DNA from: Ktedonobacter racemifer DSM 44963
GTDB taxonomy: Bacteria; Chloroflexota; Ktedonobacteria; Ktedonobacterales; Ktedonobacteraceae
Assembly (NCBI RefSeq): GCF_000178855.1
Contig: NZ_ADVG01000003.1
Span: 372,001 to 436,000 of the forward strand
DNA length: 64,000 bases
Direction: 5' to 3'
Shown here: piece after piece, positions 9,789 through 18,864 of the stretch
Layout of the letters: every line of letters starts with the position of its first letter
Position numbering within the stretch: the first letter of the stretch is position 1
Made by a program: the position numbers and the translations under genes
The notes under the pieces: generated by a model
The model's database searches: none
Told to the model about the DNA's origin: nothing
Seen by the model: only the letters and a program-made list of their open reading frames with translations

Positions 9789-9826
9789 GGAGCATGAAAC
9801 ATTCCTGGAGGAATGTTTCATGCTCC
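9789..9826. terminator. Perfect 18-bp stem between binding-protein and permease genes
   Basis: Bases 9789-9806 pair perfectly with 9809-9826 around a 2-base loop, ten bases after the binding-protein stop codon. No T tract follows. The position suits an RNA-stabilising or partially terminating structure that keeps binding protein in excess of permeases. Confidence 0.65.
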
Positions 9827-9918
9827 ACTGCTAGCCTATGGTCGTATCAATGCCTGGCAGTGTACTGGACTGAATGTACTGGTTCATAGCTACAGGTGCC
9901 TTTCAGGAGGATAGCTGC

Positions 9919-10905
9919 ATGGAGTCCACCAAAGTCATTTCATCTGCTCAACCAGAGGCTCCTCTGGACGTGAAACAGAGAGGGAAACGCTCTACGCGAC
10001 GAAAACGTCTCAAGACTGAGCTCGCCTTCTGGAGTTTTGCGGCCCCTCTCCTGGTTGGCCTGGCGGTGTTTGTCTATATCCCTATTCTCTGGAGCATCGT
10101 CCTCAGCTTCTTCGATGCCCGCAGCACCATTGCCCCAACGCAATTTGTGGGCCTGGCCAATTATGCCAGCATGCTCAATGATACAGCCTATCAGCAAGCT
10201 CTGGTCACGATCACGCTCTTCGCGCTTTTCATTATACCGACCACTTTTGCGCTTTCGCTTGGACTTGCGCTCCTGGTCAACAGTATTCGTTTTGCCCAGC
10301 CATTTTTCCGTTCCGTGTTCTTTCTTCCAACGGCCTGTTCTTATGTCGTGGCCTCGCTCATCTGGAAGCTCGATATCTTCAATGGTCTCTCTACAGGGTT
10401 TGCCAACACCATTTTGATCGCCTTGCATATGAATCCTATTAACACCTGGATTTCCAGCCCAAATCCCCCCTACTATTGGATTGTACTGGTCTCGCTCCGT
10501 CTCTGGATACAGGTTGGCATCTATATGTTACTTTTCATTGCAGGCTTGCAAACGATCCCGCAAGAACTGTATGAAGCCGCTACGGTCGATGGTGCCAGGC
10601 GTGGTTGGACCTCTTTCCGCTATATAACCTTTCCCTTGCTGCGTAATACGTCGGTTGCCATCCTGATTCTGAACTTGATTGCGGCCTATCAAGCGTTCGA
10701 CGAGTTCTACAATATTATGGGAAGTACGGCGTCCAGCGGCAATGCGTCTCAGGGGCGACCGCCACTCCTCTATATCTTCCAGGTCGCTCTGGGTTCGCAA
10801 GATTATGGTCGTGGGAGCGCAGGTGCAATCGTTCTCGCAGTCATTATTATTGTGTTTACTGTTGTGCAGGCAAAAGTGTTCGGCTTTGGCAAAGTACAGT
10901 CGTGA
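9919..10905 (+). CDS. Sugar ABC transporter permease (MalF/UgpA type)
   Basis: ATG 9919 is preferred because AGGAGG lies ten bases upstream; an earlier in-frame start lacks one. The product of about 328 residues has six predicted membrane segments. The conserved cytoplasmic loop that contacts the ATPase reads ELYEAATVDGARRGWTSFRY, the EAA motif of binding-protein-dependent permeases. The N-terminus is basic. It forms a pair with the next permease, which starts ten bases after its stop codon. Together with the upstream lipoprotein it makes a carbohydrate importer. Confidence 0.92.
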   Translation: MESTKVISSAQPEAPLDVKQRGKRSTRRKRLKTELAFWSFAAPLLVGLAVFVYIPILWSIVLSFFDARSTIAPTQFVGLANYASMLNDTAYQQALVTITLFALFIIPTTFALSLGLALLVNSIRFAQPFFRSVFFLPTACSYVVASLIWKLDIFNGLSTGFANTILIALHMNPINTWISSPNPPYYWIVLVSLRLWIQVGIYMLLFIAGLQTIPQELYEAATVDGARRGWTSFRYITFPLLRNTSVAILILNLIAAYQAFDEFYNIMGSTASSGNASQGRPPLLYIFQVALGSQDYGRGSAGAIVLAVIIIVFTVVQAKVFGFGKVQS

Positions 10906-10914
10906 AGAAAGGGA

Positions 10915-11802
10915 ATGGCTATGTCGTTAACTATTTCGAAGCAAAAGGCCGATAAGCGTTCCGTCAGGACTGCCAGATCAGTAAGGTCTATTGTGAGCGT
11001 TGTGCTACGCTATGCGCTGCTCATTTTTCTGGCAGGGCTTTTTCTGGTTCCCTTTTACTTGATTCTGCGCAATAGTCTGGCAACTGAGCAGGATATTCGC
11101 CTTGGTGTTCTCTTTCCCACTGTACTCCACTTCGAGAATATTCAAGAGCTGTTTAGTGATAGCAATACGTCGATCCTTGTTGGTTTGCAAAATTCGGCGT
11201 TGATGGCTGTCCTGGGTACGGTCGGGCAGGTCCTTGTCACCTCGCTGGCGGCTTATGCGATGGCGCGTATTCCTTCTCGCTGGTCCACTGTTGTGTTCGG
11301 CGCGGTTCTGGGTACGATGATGATTCCGGGTGCGGTCACGTTTCTCCCAACATATATTGTTGTTTCATATATTGGTTGGATCGGGACATTACAAGGTTTG
11401 ATTATTCCTAGTCTGTTTAGCGGCTTTACGACTTTTCTGTTTCGCCAGTTCTTCTTGAGTTTTCCACGGGAACTTGAGGAGGCTGGGCACGTCGATGGGC
11501 TTGGCTATTGGGGCATCTATTGGCGTATCGTTGTTCCGAACTCGCTTCCCATTTTCGCGGCTCTCGGTATTACGGGGCTGATTGCCAATTGGAATTCTTT
11601 TCTCTGGCCTCTTGTGAATGCGCAGAATGATTCGAGTCAAACTGTGCAGGTGGTCATCTCTACGTTCGAGACGTCTCAGACGATTATTCTGCATGAGATA
11701 TTTATGGCAGCGGCCATCGGCATCCTCCCCCTGGTGCTCCTCTTTCTCTTCTTTCAGCGTTACATAGTCCAGGGCTATACACAAAGCGGCTTAAAAGGAT
11801 AA
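10915..11802 (+). CDS. Sugar ABC transporter permease (MalG/UgpE type)
   Basis: This 295-residue six-segment membrane protein has the EAA loop FPRELEEAGHVDGLGYWGIY near residues 185-205. The family C-terminus, ending in a hydrophobic helix and IVQGYTQSGLKG, is complete. A GAAAGGGA element precedes the start; a second ATG two codons later (10921) is an equally possible start. It is the last gene of the importer. It should form the inner-membrane channel with the preceding permease and use an ATPase encoded elsewhere. Confidence 0.92.
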   Translation: MAMSLTISKQKADKRSVRTARSVRSIVSVVLRYALLIFLAGLFLVPFYLILRNSLATEQDIRLGVLFPTVLHFENIQELFSDSNTSILVGLQNSALMAVLGTVGQVLVTSLAAYAMARIPSRWSTVVFGAVLGTMMIPGAVTFLPTYIVVSYIGWIGTLQGLIIPSLFSGFTTFLFRQFFLSFPRELEEAGHVDGLGYWGIYWRIVVPNSLPIFAALGITGLIANWNSFLWPLVNAQNDSSQTVQVVISTFETSQTIILHEIFMAAAIGILPLVLLFLFFQRYIVQGYTQSGLKG

Positions 11803-12279
11803 CAGATAATCAACCACCGTTGACAGCGCCTGGAGCACAAAAGGTAAGTCTTTCTGCAAGCCCGTCCCCTTGAAGGGGACGGGTACTTGACCAGTGCCTC
11901 AAAACAGGTGCTAAATTGGGCCAAATGAAAGTGGGACAAGTTCAAAACAGCTTTGGCTCGGACAGAGCCTTCAGCAAACGCAGGCCACCTGAGAAGACCC
12001 CGCATGTGTGCGTGGGGAATCGTCATGATAAGGTTTAATCTCAAGAGTAGCCAGCCGCTGGTTATCCAGGTAAATCTGCGTCATACCCCTTATCTTTACC
12101 TGGTGAGTGGCTGTGTCTAGGTAAGCAGACCGGCAATACCACCCCACGCGACGCTCAAAGCCCTACGTCTCAACTCTACGTGTATCATACATGTATCAAG
12201 ATGATTCGCCTAAACGATTACACTAGCAACGGCGAGAATGAGACCCTATAGCAGAGTTCATGGAGACTAACAAGATTTT
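11803..12279. other. Gene-free interval after the importer
   Basis: About 480 bases with no credible gene. A hairpin with 9-bp stem at 11861-11883 (CCCGTCCCC / GGGGACGGG) is a plausible terminator of the importer, although no T tract follows. A single CCCC...GGGG hairpin near 11996-12018 resembles one CRISPR repeat but stands alone. Confidence 0.5.
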
Positions 12280-12639
12280 ATGGCACGTCACCAGGTCGCG
12301 ATCAAACGCATTTATGAGACACCCGAAAAAGATGACGGCACGCGCGTTTTAGTTGAGCGTCTCTGGCCTCGCGGTTTCACGAAAGAGCGCGCGCATATTG
12401 ATCTCTGGCTCAAGGAGATCGCACCCAGCAACGATCTTCGCCACTGGTTCAATCACGAGCCAGCCAAATTTGACGAGTTCCGACACCGTTATGAAGAAGA
12501 GTTAAAGGCACCAGAGGGGCAGGCCGCCCTCAAACGCCTCAGCGACATGGCATTGCAGGGGCCGCTAACGCTCGTGTATTCCGCGCATGATAGCGAGCAC
12601 AACAACGCTGTTGTGCTACGCGACCTGCTCAACCACTAG
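12280..12639 (+). CDS. DUF488 family protein
   Basis: The 119-residue product is full length for DUF488. It shows the conserved start IKRIYETPEKDDGTRVLVERLWPRG (described here only as the family's RVLVDRLWPRG-type motif) and later the LVYSAHDSEHNNA stretch. Members are small soluble proteins with no settled biochemical function, found next to many unrelated genes. It stands alone between the importer and the GntR gene, which converges on it with 19 bases between stop codons. Confidence 0.85.
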   Translation: MARHQVAIKRIYETPEKDDGTRVLVERLWPRGFTKERAHIDLWLKEIAPSNDLRHWFNHEPAKFDEFRHRYEEELKAPEGQAALKRLSDMALQGPLTLVYSAHDSEHNNAVVLRDLLNH

Positions 12640-12658
12640 ATCAAAAGACTTGAAAAAT

Positions 12659-13405
12659 TTAAAATTCTTCGCTTTCCTCTTCTCGTTCTGCAGGTGTGCC
12701 GCGCTCACTCTGCCCGTTGACCCACTCTGCTTGCTCGATTGAGGCCAGTCCACGCAGGACGAGCGAGCGGGTGAGGGACTGAGCCAGCGAGGAGTCTCGC
12801 TCTTCGTAAGCCTGGATCAAGCGAGCGTGATCTTTGAGTGAGCGTTCCATGCGCCCTGGATAGGACAGCGTGTGATGGCGCAGGTGAAGCGTGCGCAGAC
12901 CAAGGGAACTGAGCATTTGTTGCAGATAGAGGTTGCCGCAAATTTCGGCTTCAGTGGCGCGAAACGAGAGATTGCTCCAGAAATAGGCGTCCAGGTCATT
13001 GTTTTTGACTGCTTCTTCTAAGCGCGCCTGGTGTTCCCAGAGTGTGTGAATCGCTTCGTCCGAGGCCTGGGTGACGATGAGATCCGCGACCAGGATGTAG
13101 AGATGCGCTCGCACCTGGTAGATTTCACGCACTTCGCGTAGACTGATGGGCGTCACATAGGGCCGCCGGCGCGGCGGAATCGTTACCAATCCCTCTTTTT
13201 CCAGGAGCATCAAGGCCTCGCGCACCGGTGTACGGCTGGTCTTAAATTGCCTGGAAAGTGCGACCGAGTTCAGGTCATCACCTGGCCGCAGGCGCCCATC
13301 GATGATGGCGAGGCCTACCCACTCAGCGATTGAGCCGACCAGCGAGTCGAGGTTTGCCGAACGTTCCAGTGCGTTGGCGAAGATGCTGTGCATTGAGACT
13401 TCCAC
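12659..13405 (-). CDS. GntR/FadR-type transcriptional regulator with FCD domain
   Basis: The 248-residue protein has a GntR winged helix at about residues 30-95 (LNSVALSRQFKTSRTPVREALMLLEKEGLV), the standard recognition segment, followed by an all-helical FCD-type ligand domain. Two metal-ligand-like histidines lie in LRHHTLSYPG and LKDHARLI. The start appears to be GTG 13405, six bases after GGGGGA; an ATG four codons later is possible. It is divergent from the aconitase gene, so control of aconitase by a carboxylate ligand is a reasonable inference. Confidence 0.88.
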   Translation of the reverse strand: MEVSMHSIFANALERSANLDSLVGSIAEWVGLAIIDGRLRPGDDLNSVALSRQFKTSRTPVREALMLLEKEGLVTIPPRRRPYVTPISLREVREIYQVRAHLYILVADLIVTQASDEAIHTLWEHQARLEEAVKNNDLDAYFWSNLSFRATEAEICGNLYLQQMLSSLGLRTLHLRHHTLSYPGRMERSLKDHARLIQAYEERDSSLAQSLTRSLVLRGLASIEQAEWVNGQSERGTPAEREEESEEF

Positions 13406-13425
13406 GACTATCCCCCTGTTTGTGT

Positions 13426-13442
13426 ATTCTCTGAGAGAGAAT
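13426..13442. promoter_or_regulatory. Inverted repeat in the GntR-aconitase divergent region
   Basis: ATTCTCT and AGAGAAT are separated by three bases, about 20 bases upstream of the GntR start. It is a candidate autoregulatory operator; it does not closely match the classic FadR half-site. Confidence 0.35.
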
Positions 13443-13630
13443 TATATACTATTCTTCCCGGCTTTTATAAGTGTCCACACTTTTTCCTAAAATAGGGTTG
13501 ACTGGCGATAATTTAGCATGTTATTATTGTTTTGTAAAACAAAGTGTCGACTCTTATTCGGATAAAAATCTTAAAAGTCTCAGGAAGAGTTGGCTATAGC
13601 AAGAAGACAGCGCTTATCAGGAGGAAACCT

Positions 13631-16300
13631 ATGCTTGCTTTGCGTGCCCATTTGCCTGGCACTGATCTGGAGTATTATTCGCTCCCAGCTCTCCAGGATC
13701 AGGGTCTGGGAGATCCAAGTCGTCTGCCAATGACGGTGAAAATCTTGTTGGAAATGCAGTTGCGTGATGAACACGCGGCACCTGAGACCATCAGAGGCCT
13801 TGCACAGTGGACAGGAGAGCCGCCCTCGGAGGCGTTTGAAGTTCCTTTCATGCCCGCTCGCGTGCTTTTACATGACTATACCGGCATACCGGCAGTGGTC
13901 GACCTGGCCGCAATGCGCGCAGCTATGGCGCGAGCTGGCAAAGATCCGCGCCGCGTCAATCCGTTTGTGCCGGCCCATTTAGTGATCGATCATAGCGTTC
14001 AGGTCAGCCAGTCTGGCTCTCAACGAGCATATCAGGCCAATAGCGAGCGCGAATATGAGCAGAACGGTGAGCGCTTTGCCCTCCTGCGCTGGGCTCAGCA
14101 GACTTTTGACAATTTTGCGCTGGTGCCTCCTGGCATGGGTATCTGCCACCAGATTAACCTGGAACACTTGAGTCGCTGTGTTCAGGTCCAATCAATAGGC
14201 GGACGACAGGTCGTCATTCCTGATACCCTGGTTGGAACAGATTCGCATACGCCAATGGTCAATGGACTCGGCGTCCTGGGCTGGGGTGTTGGCGGCATTG
14301 AGGCGGAGGCGTGTATGCTGGGGCAGCCAATGTATCTACCTTTCCCGGTTGTTATCGGGGTACGATTCTCCAACGCGCTGCCGCCTGGCACGACTGCCAC
14401 CGACCTGGTACTGACACTCACCCAGTTGCTGCGCAAGCACGGTGTTGTCAATACCTTCGTTGAGTTTTGCGGAGATGGACTCTCCAGTCTGAGTGTCGCG
14501 GACCGGGCCACGCTTGCCAATATGTGTCCGGAGTATGGCGCGACCGCCGCCTTTTTCCCGGTTGATGCGCAAACGTTACGTTATCTGGAGACCAGCAATC
14601 GCGATATCGAGCTTATTCAACTAGTTGAGCGCTATTGCAAAGAGCAGGGGCTCTTCCGCATCGATGGCGCGCCACTGCCCATCTTCAGTGAACTGCTCGA
14701 ACTCGATCTCGCGACGATCGAGCCGAGCCTGGCGGGGCCAAAGCGCCCTGAGGATCGAGTGTCGCTCTCCGGAGTGCGGGAAAATTTCTCCGCCGCATTC
14801 CCTTCAAAGAAGCAAGAGACGCGCCCTGTTGATCTGGTTTACGCCGTGCCCACGCCAGTCAGCTCGGACGAACAGTTGAGTGAAGGTTCGGTAGTTATTG
14901 CGGCTCTGACTAGTTGCACAAACACCTCAAATCCCTCTGTAATGATAGCCGCGGGTCTGCTTGCAAAGCGCGCTGTCGAGGCCGGGTTGCGCGTTCCTGC
15001 CCACGTCAAGACAAGCCTGGCTCCTGGTTCGCGCGTTGTCACCGAGTACCTGCGCGAGGCCGGGCTGCTGAGCTATCTGGAAGCGCTCGGCTTCTATCTC
15101 GTCGGGTATGGCTGCACCACCTGCATCGGTAACTCTGGTCCGCTGGTCAGCCCGGCGATAGAGGAACAGGTTCAGCACGAGCAACTCAATGTGGTCGCGG
15201 TACTTTCGGGCAATCGCAACTTTGAGGCGCGAATCCACCCGTTAGTGAAAGCTGCCTATCTGGCCTCACCGCCATTGGTTGTCGCCTACGCCCTGGCAGG
15301 AACGGTGCGCAAGGATCTGACGAGTGAGCCGCTGGGCCATACAGACGCGGGCCAGCCAATCTTCCTCAGCGATCTCTGGCCCTCTTCTGAAGAGGTGGCG
15401 CATATTGTGCAGACTGCGCTGCGCAAAGATCAGTTCGCGCAAGAATATGGTCGGATCTACCAGGGAGATGAGCAATGGCAACAGGTACAGGCGCCTGCTG
15501 GCTCAACGTATGCCTGGGAGCCAGCCTCAACCTATGTCCAGGAGCCGCCCTTTTTTGCAGATCTCACACCTGAGCCGTCTCCATTGCGTGATATCGAGGG
15601 CGCGCGCGTCCTGGTCGCTCTCGGCAATGCCGTCACGACCGATCATATTACTCCCGCCGGAAGCATTGCCGCCGAGAGCCCAGCTGGCCATTTTTTAAGC
15701 GAACATGGCGTGCGCAAACCGGACTTTAACACCTATGGGACGCGGCGAGGCAACTATGAGATCGTGATGCGCAGCACCTGGGCGAATATCCGCCTACGCA
15801 ACGAACTGGCTTCCGGCAAAGAGGGCAACTGGACTACTCATCAGCCGAGCGGGGAGGTGATGACAATCTTTGATGCCGCCATGCGCTATCGGAAAGAGGG
15901 TGTACCACTAATCGCCCTGGCTGGCAAGGAGTACGGGAACGGCTCTTCGCGCGATACCGCCGCGAAGGGACCCTCTTTGCTAGGGGTCAAAGCGGTCATT
16001 GCGGAGAGCTACGAACGCATCCATCGCTCAAATCTGGTGAGCATGGGAATTCTGCCTTTGCAATATCAGCCGGGCGAGAACCGCCAGTCGCTGGGACTCA
16101 CAGGACAGGAAGAGTTCACGATTCGGGGCATCGCAGATGGTCTGGTACCGGGTCGGTTGCTCGAAGTAGAGGCCAGGGATGGTGAGCGCCTGCAGCGCTT
16201 TACTGTGCTGGCTCGCGTGGACAACGCAGCCGAAATTGAGTACCTGCGCCATGGTGGTGTGCTCCACATGATCTTGCGCCAATTGCTCGCGCAGGACTAA
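13631..16300 (+). CDS. acnA: Aconitate hydratase (AcnA/IRP1 type)
   Basis: The chosen start, ATG 13631, is preceded by AGGAGG at optimal spacing; an upstream in-frame GTG at 13544 would add 29 residues without family support. The 889-residue protein interconverts citrate and isocitrate through cis-aconitate in the TCA cycle. The three cluster-binding cysteines lie in TSCTNTSNP and GCTTCIGNSG. The substrate motif VGTDSHTPMVNGLGVLGWGVGG and the swivelling domain with YGNGSSRDTAAKG are present, and the length is that of monomeric aconitase A. It is divergent from a GntR regulator and ends before a strong hairpin shared with the converging XRE gene. Confidence 0.95.
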   Translation: MLALRAHLPGTDLEYYSLPALQDQGLGDPSRLPMTVKILLEMQLRDEHAAPETIRGLAQWTGEPPSEAFEVPFMPARVLLHDYTGIPAVVDLAAMRAAMARAGKDPRRVNPFVPAHLVIDHSVQVSQSGSQRAYQANSEREYEQNGERFALLRWAQQTFDNFALVPPGMGICHQINLEHLSRCVQVQSIGGRQVVIPDTLVGTDSHTPMVNGLGVLGWGVGGIEAEACMLGQPMYLPFPVVIGVRFSNALPPGTTATDLVLTLTQLLRKHGVVNTFVEFCGDGLSSLSVADRATLANMCPEYGATAAFFPVDAQTLRYLETSNRDIELIQLVERYCKEQGLFRIDGAPLPIFSELLELDLATIEPSLAGPKRPEDRVSLSGVRENFSAAFPSKKQETRPVDLVYAVPTPVSSDEQLSEGSVVIAALTSCTNTSNPSVMIAAGLLAKRAVEAGLRVPAHVKTSLAPGSRVVTEYLREAGLLSYLEALGFYLVGYGCTTCIGNSGPLVSPAIEEQVQHEQLNVVAVLSGNRNFEARIHPLVKAAYLASPPLVVAYALAGTVRKDLTSEPLGHTDAGQPIFLSDLWPSSEEVAHIVQTALRKDQFAQEYGRIYQGDEQWQQVQAPAGSTYAWEPASTYVQEPPFFADLTPEPSPLRDIEGARVLVALGNAVTTDHITPAGSIAAESPAGHFLSEHGVRKPDFNTYGTRRGNYEIVMRSTWANIRLRNELASGKEGNWTTHQPSGEVMTIFDAAMRYRKEGVPLIALAGKEYGNGSSRDTAAKGPSLLGVKAVIAESYERIHRSNLVSMGILPLQYQPGENRQSLGLTGQEEFTIRGIADGLVPGRLLEVEARDGERLQRFTVLARVDNAAEIEYLRHGGVLHMILRQLLAQD

Positions 16301-16379
16301 GTTATGAGGAATATTGCTGTTGTCCAGCAATGAGGAGAAATGCATGCCCGGGCTCCCTGAGTAGCTCGCGGCCACTCTC

Positions 16380-16412
16380 GCTTCCGACTGAACATATTGT
16401 TCAGTCGGAAGC
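16380..16412. terminator. Bidirectional terminator hairpin
   Basis: A 15-bp perfect stem with a TAT loop lies between the convergent aconitase and XRE regulator genes. Confidence 0.65.
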
Positions 16413-16454
16413 AACAACGCGTGTGCCATTTCAAGCACATAGCCCATCCAAGCA

Positions 16455-17318
16455 TTACGATATCATCTTATGATATTGATCCTCTTCGGTCATTAACGCG
16501 CTCAGTTTTGCCGCAGTGTCTTCCTGAGCCAGCGGAGTATAGATAATCATCTGTAAGTCAGGCTGTTCAGGCATAGGAAAAACCGTGGGATGCAAGGCAA
16601 GACGGCCAACAAGCGGATGATTAATTTCGTAGAGGCTGCCACAGTCCAACACAATCTCATGCTCAGGCCACCAGGCGCGAAACTCTGGACTGGCTTGCTG
16701 CAACTCCGCAATCAACTCGCTCAACCATTGATCATCGGGGTATTGGTCATACCTGGCATGCAAGAAGGCAAGGCAGCGCCACGCTTCCCGTTCCCAATGA
16801 ACCTCAAAAATTCGTGACGATGGATGCATGAAATGAAGCCAGGGGGCATTGCGCTCTCGGTCATTTCGGCTGGGATAATCCCCAAAGACCCGATTGGCAC
16901 TTTCATTCCATCCGACGACATTTAAACGTGGATCGAAGAGCCTGGCCGGGTACACGAAGCCATCAAGAATGGTTTGTGTGGTGGCATTGGGCGCATACTT
17001 TTGATCCTCCTGTTCACTCAGGAATGGGCCTGGACCTTGCGCCAGGAGAAACAAATGGCGGCGCTCCTCCTCATTGAGTTGCAAAATGGATGCGAGACGT
17101 TCCAGAACCTGATCGGAAACCTGAATATCCCGACCTTGCTCAAGCCAGGTATACCAGGAAACGCCCACGCCAACCAGTTGAGCAAGCTCTTCTCGTCTGA
17201 GGCCAGGCGTTCGTCTCCTCTGAAATGCTGGGAAATCAAACTGTTCTGGATGCAGACGAGCACGACGGCTTTGTAAAAAATCGGCAAGTCCCGCACGACT
17301 CTTGATTCTTTCTCTCAT
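16455..17318 (-). CDS. XRE-family regulator with MmyB-like ligand domain
   Basis: ATG 17318 (GAGGAAC six bases upstream) gives 287 residues, the usual length; an in-frame ATG at 17372 is an alternative. The N-terminal helix-turn-helix carries the family signature GLRREELAQLVGVGVSWYTWLEQGRD. The C-terminal half is the MmyB-like PAS-type ligand domain found in many actinobacterial and chloroflexal regulators. The oxidoreductase gene at 17606 is divergent, and such regulators commonly control a neighbouring oxidoreductase, so it is the likely target. Confidence 0.88.
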   Translation of the reverse strand: MRERIKSRAGLADFLQSRRARLHPEQFDFPAFQRRRTPGLRREELAQLVGVGVSWYTWLEQGRDIQVSDQVLERLASILQLNEEERRHLFLLAQGPGPFLSEQEDQKYAPNATTQTILDGFVYPARLFDPRLNVVGWNESANRVFGDYPSRNDRERNAPWLHFMHPSSRIFEVHWEREAWRCLAFLHARYDQYPDDQWLSELIAELQQASPEFRAWWPEHEIVLDCGSLYEINHPLVGRLALHPTVFPMPEQPDLQMIIYTPLAQEDTAAKLSALMTEEDQYHKMIS

Positions 17319-17580
17319 AGGTTCCTCATGGCCTCCCTGCACGTTCTCCGGAGGCTGTGTCTTTTTAGACATATGATACAACACGCTCCTGGTTAATGCA
17401 GAGAAATCGTTCCATACTATCACCAGACAGACAACGTAGTTGTTCTGACACGCGCTACAAACGATGTTCACGTCTCAGACGCGCCACAACTTCAGGCCAG
17501 GAATGCTCCTGATGCCTGTCTGATGTTCCGTTTTCGCTGATAGAATAACGCGAGTATGTGAACATGTTGAAATTGGATGG

Positions 17581-17605
17581 AAAGAAAGAAGAAAGAAAGA
17601 AAGAA
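17581..17605. repeat. GAAA-type microsatellite at a gene start
   Basis: A run of AAAG/GAAA units with one shortened unit ends directly at ATG 17606. It occupies the ribosome-binding position for that start and would be coding if translation began at the in-frame ATG 17558. Confidence 0.7.
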
Positions 17606-18601
17606 ATGAAGCTGGTACGATATTACACCTCTGGAGCGCCAGAAGTCTTACAGATCGAGGATGCGGCTATTCCTCAGCCTGAGGCCGGTCAGGTCTTGGT
17701 CAAAGTCGAAGCCATTGATGTCGGGTATGTTGATACGCAGATGCGCAACGAGGACTCACCATGGGGAACACCCACGTTCCTGGTGGCACCAGGAGACTAT
17801 GTGTACGGCACGGTGGTCCAGGTGGGACCAGAGGTAGGCGAGGTTCAGGTGGGAGAGCGTATCCTCGGTTTTGCTCCAGTGGGAGCCTATGCCGAATACG
17901 CGCTGGTGCCTCTCGGGCTCCGTTTCCAGCCCTTGCCAGAGGCTTCGCTCTCGCCAGAGGAGATGGTGACCCTCCCCGTTGCGGGCGAGACAGCGTATCA
18001 TCTTCTGGCGACCTCGGCGCAGTTGCGCCCTGGTGAACGGGTGTTGATTCACGCAGCTGCCGGAGGTATTGGACATTTTGCGGTGCAATTGGCGCGCACA
18101 ATGGGGGCAGGGCAGATCATCGCCACCGCCAGTTCCGCGACTAAACTCGACGTGGCGCAGACCCTGGGAGCTGATACGCTGATCAACTACACCGAGCCGG
18201 GTTGGACCGAGCAGGTTATGCAGGCAACCGGAGGAAAAGGTGTCGATGTCATCCTTGATGTAGTGGGCGGTCAGATCCTGGTTGAAAGCCTTCCACTCCT
18301 AGCCTCCTTTGGCCGTCTCATTGTCTCTGGCGCAGCTAGTGGGCGCATTCCCGCCTTGCCATCGGAGAGCGTCTCCCAGCTCATGATGGGGCTGAAACGG
18401 ATCGAAGGTTTTTCGTCCTTCACCCTTATGCAGCAGCATCCTGATCTCATTGCACAGGGGAGGCAAGCCTTTAGACGCTACGTCGAGCAAGGAAACGTTC
18501 GCCCACGCATCATGCGCACCTTCGCGCTTGAAGAAGTTGCAGAAGCGCACCATTTGCTGGAGTCGCGGGCCTCGTATGGCAAAATCGTGCTTCGTCCCTA
18601 A
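17606..18601 (+). CDS. Zinc-type alcohol dehydrogenase-like / quinone oxidoreductase (MDR family)
   Basis: From ATG 17606 the protein has 331 residues and begins MKLVRYYTSGAPEVLQIED, the normal start of the quinone oxidoreductase branch. The nucleotide-binding motif AAAGGIGHFAVQLA lies near residue 155, and catalytic zinc ligands are absent, so it is an NADPH-dependent reductase of the QOR type. An ATG 16 codons upstream is in frame. It is divergent from the MmyB-like regulator at 17318, which is its probable regulator. The physiological substrate is unknown. Confidence 0.88.
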   Translation: MKLVRYYTSGAPEVLQIEDAAIPQPEAGQVLVKVEAIDVGYVDTQMRNEDSPWGTPTFLVAPGDYVYGTVVQVGPEVGEVQVGERILGFAPVGAYAEYALVPLGLRFQPLPEASLSPEEMVTLPVAGETAYHLLATSAQLRPGERVLIHAAAGGIGHFAVQLARTMGAGQIIATASSATKLDVAQTLGADTLINYTEPGWTEQVMQATGGKGVDVILDVVGGQILVESLPLLASFGRLIVSGAASGRIPALPSESVSQLMMGLKRIEGFSSFTLMQQHPDLIAQGRQAFRRYVEQGNVRPRIMRTFALEEVAEAHHLLESRASYGKIVLRP

Positions 18602-18864
18602 ACTAGCGTACGGGCATATGGAGCGCAGGGATCTTACTCTCTTTCCCTGCGTCTCTGCTCAGGAAAATGAATATCCGTTTTTACATGCGTATCGTGTCGG
18701 GCGTGACAGAAGGAAATCCCTCTTTCCTCTCCATGCCTCAAAGCAGGTGTATCCAGAGGTGAAGGTCTGATGTATAATCGCATGAGGTCACTGACGCCCA
18801 TATAATGAGTGAGTAGAACATGTACCCAGCATCATTTTTTCGTGGGTAGAAAGGCAGGCAAGGA

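Noticed and set aside
11993..12022. Hairpin CCCCGCATGTGTGCGTGGGG resembling a type I-E CRISPR repeat
   Set aside because: It occurs once; no second copy at spacer distance and no cas gene in the window.
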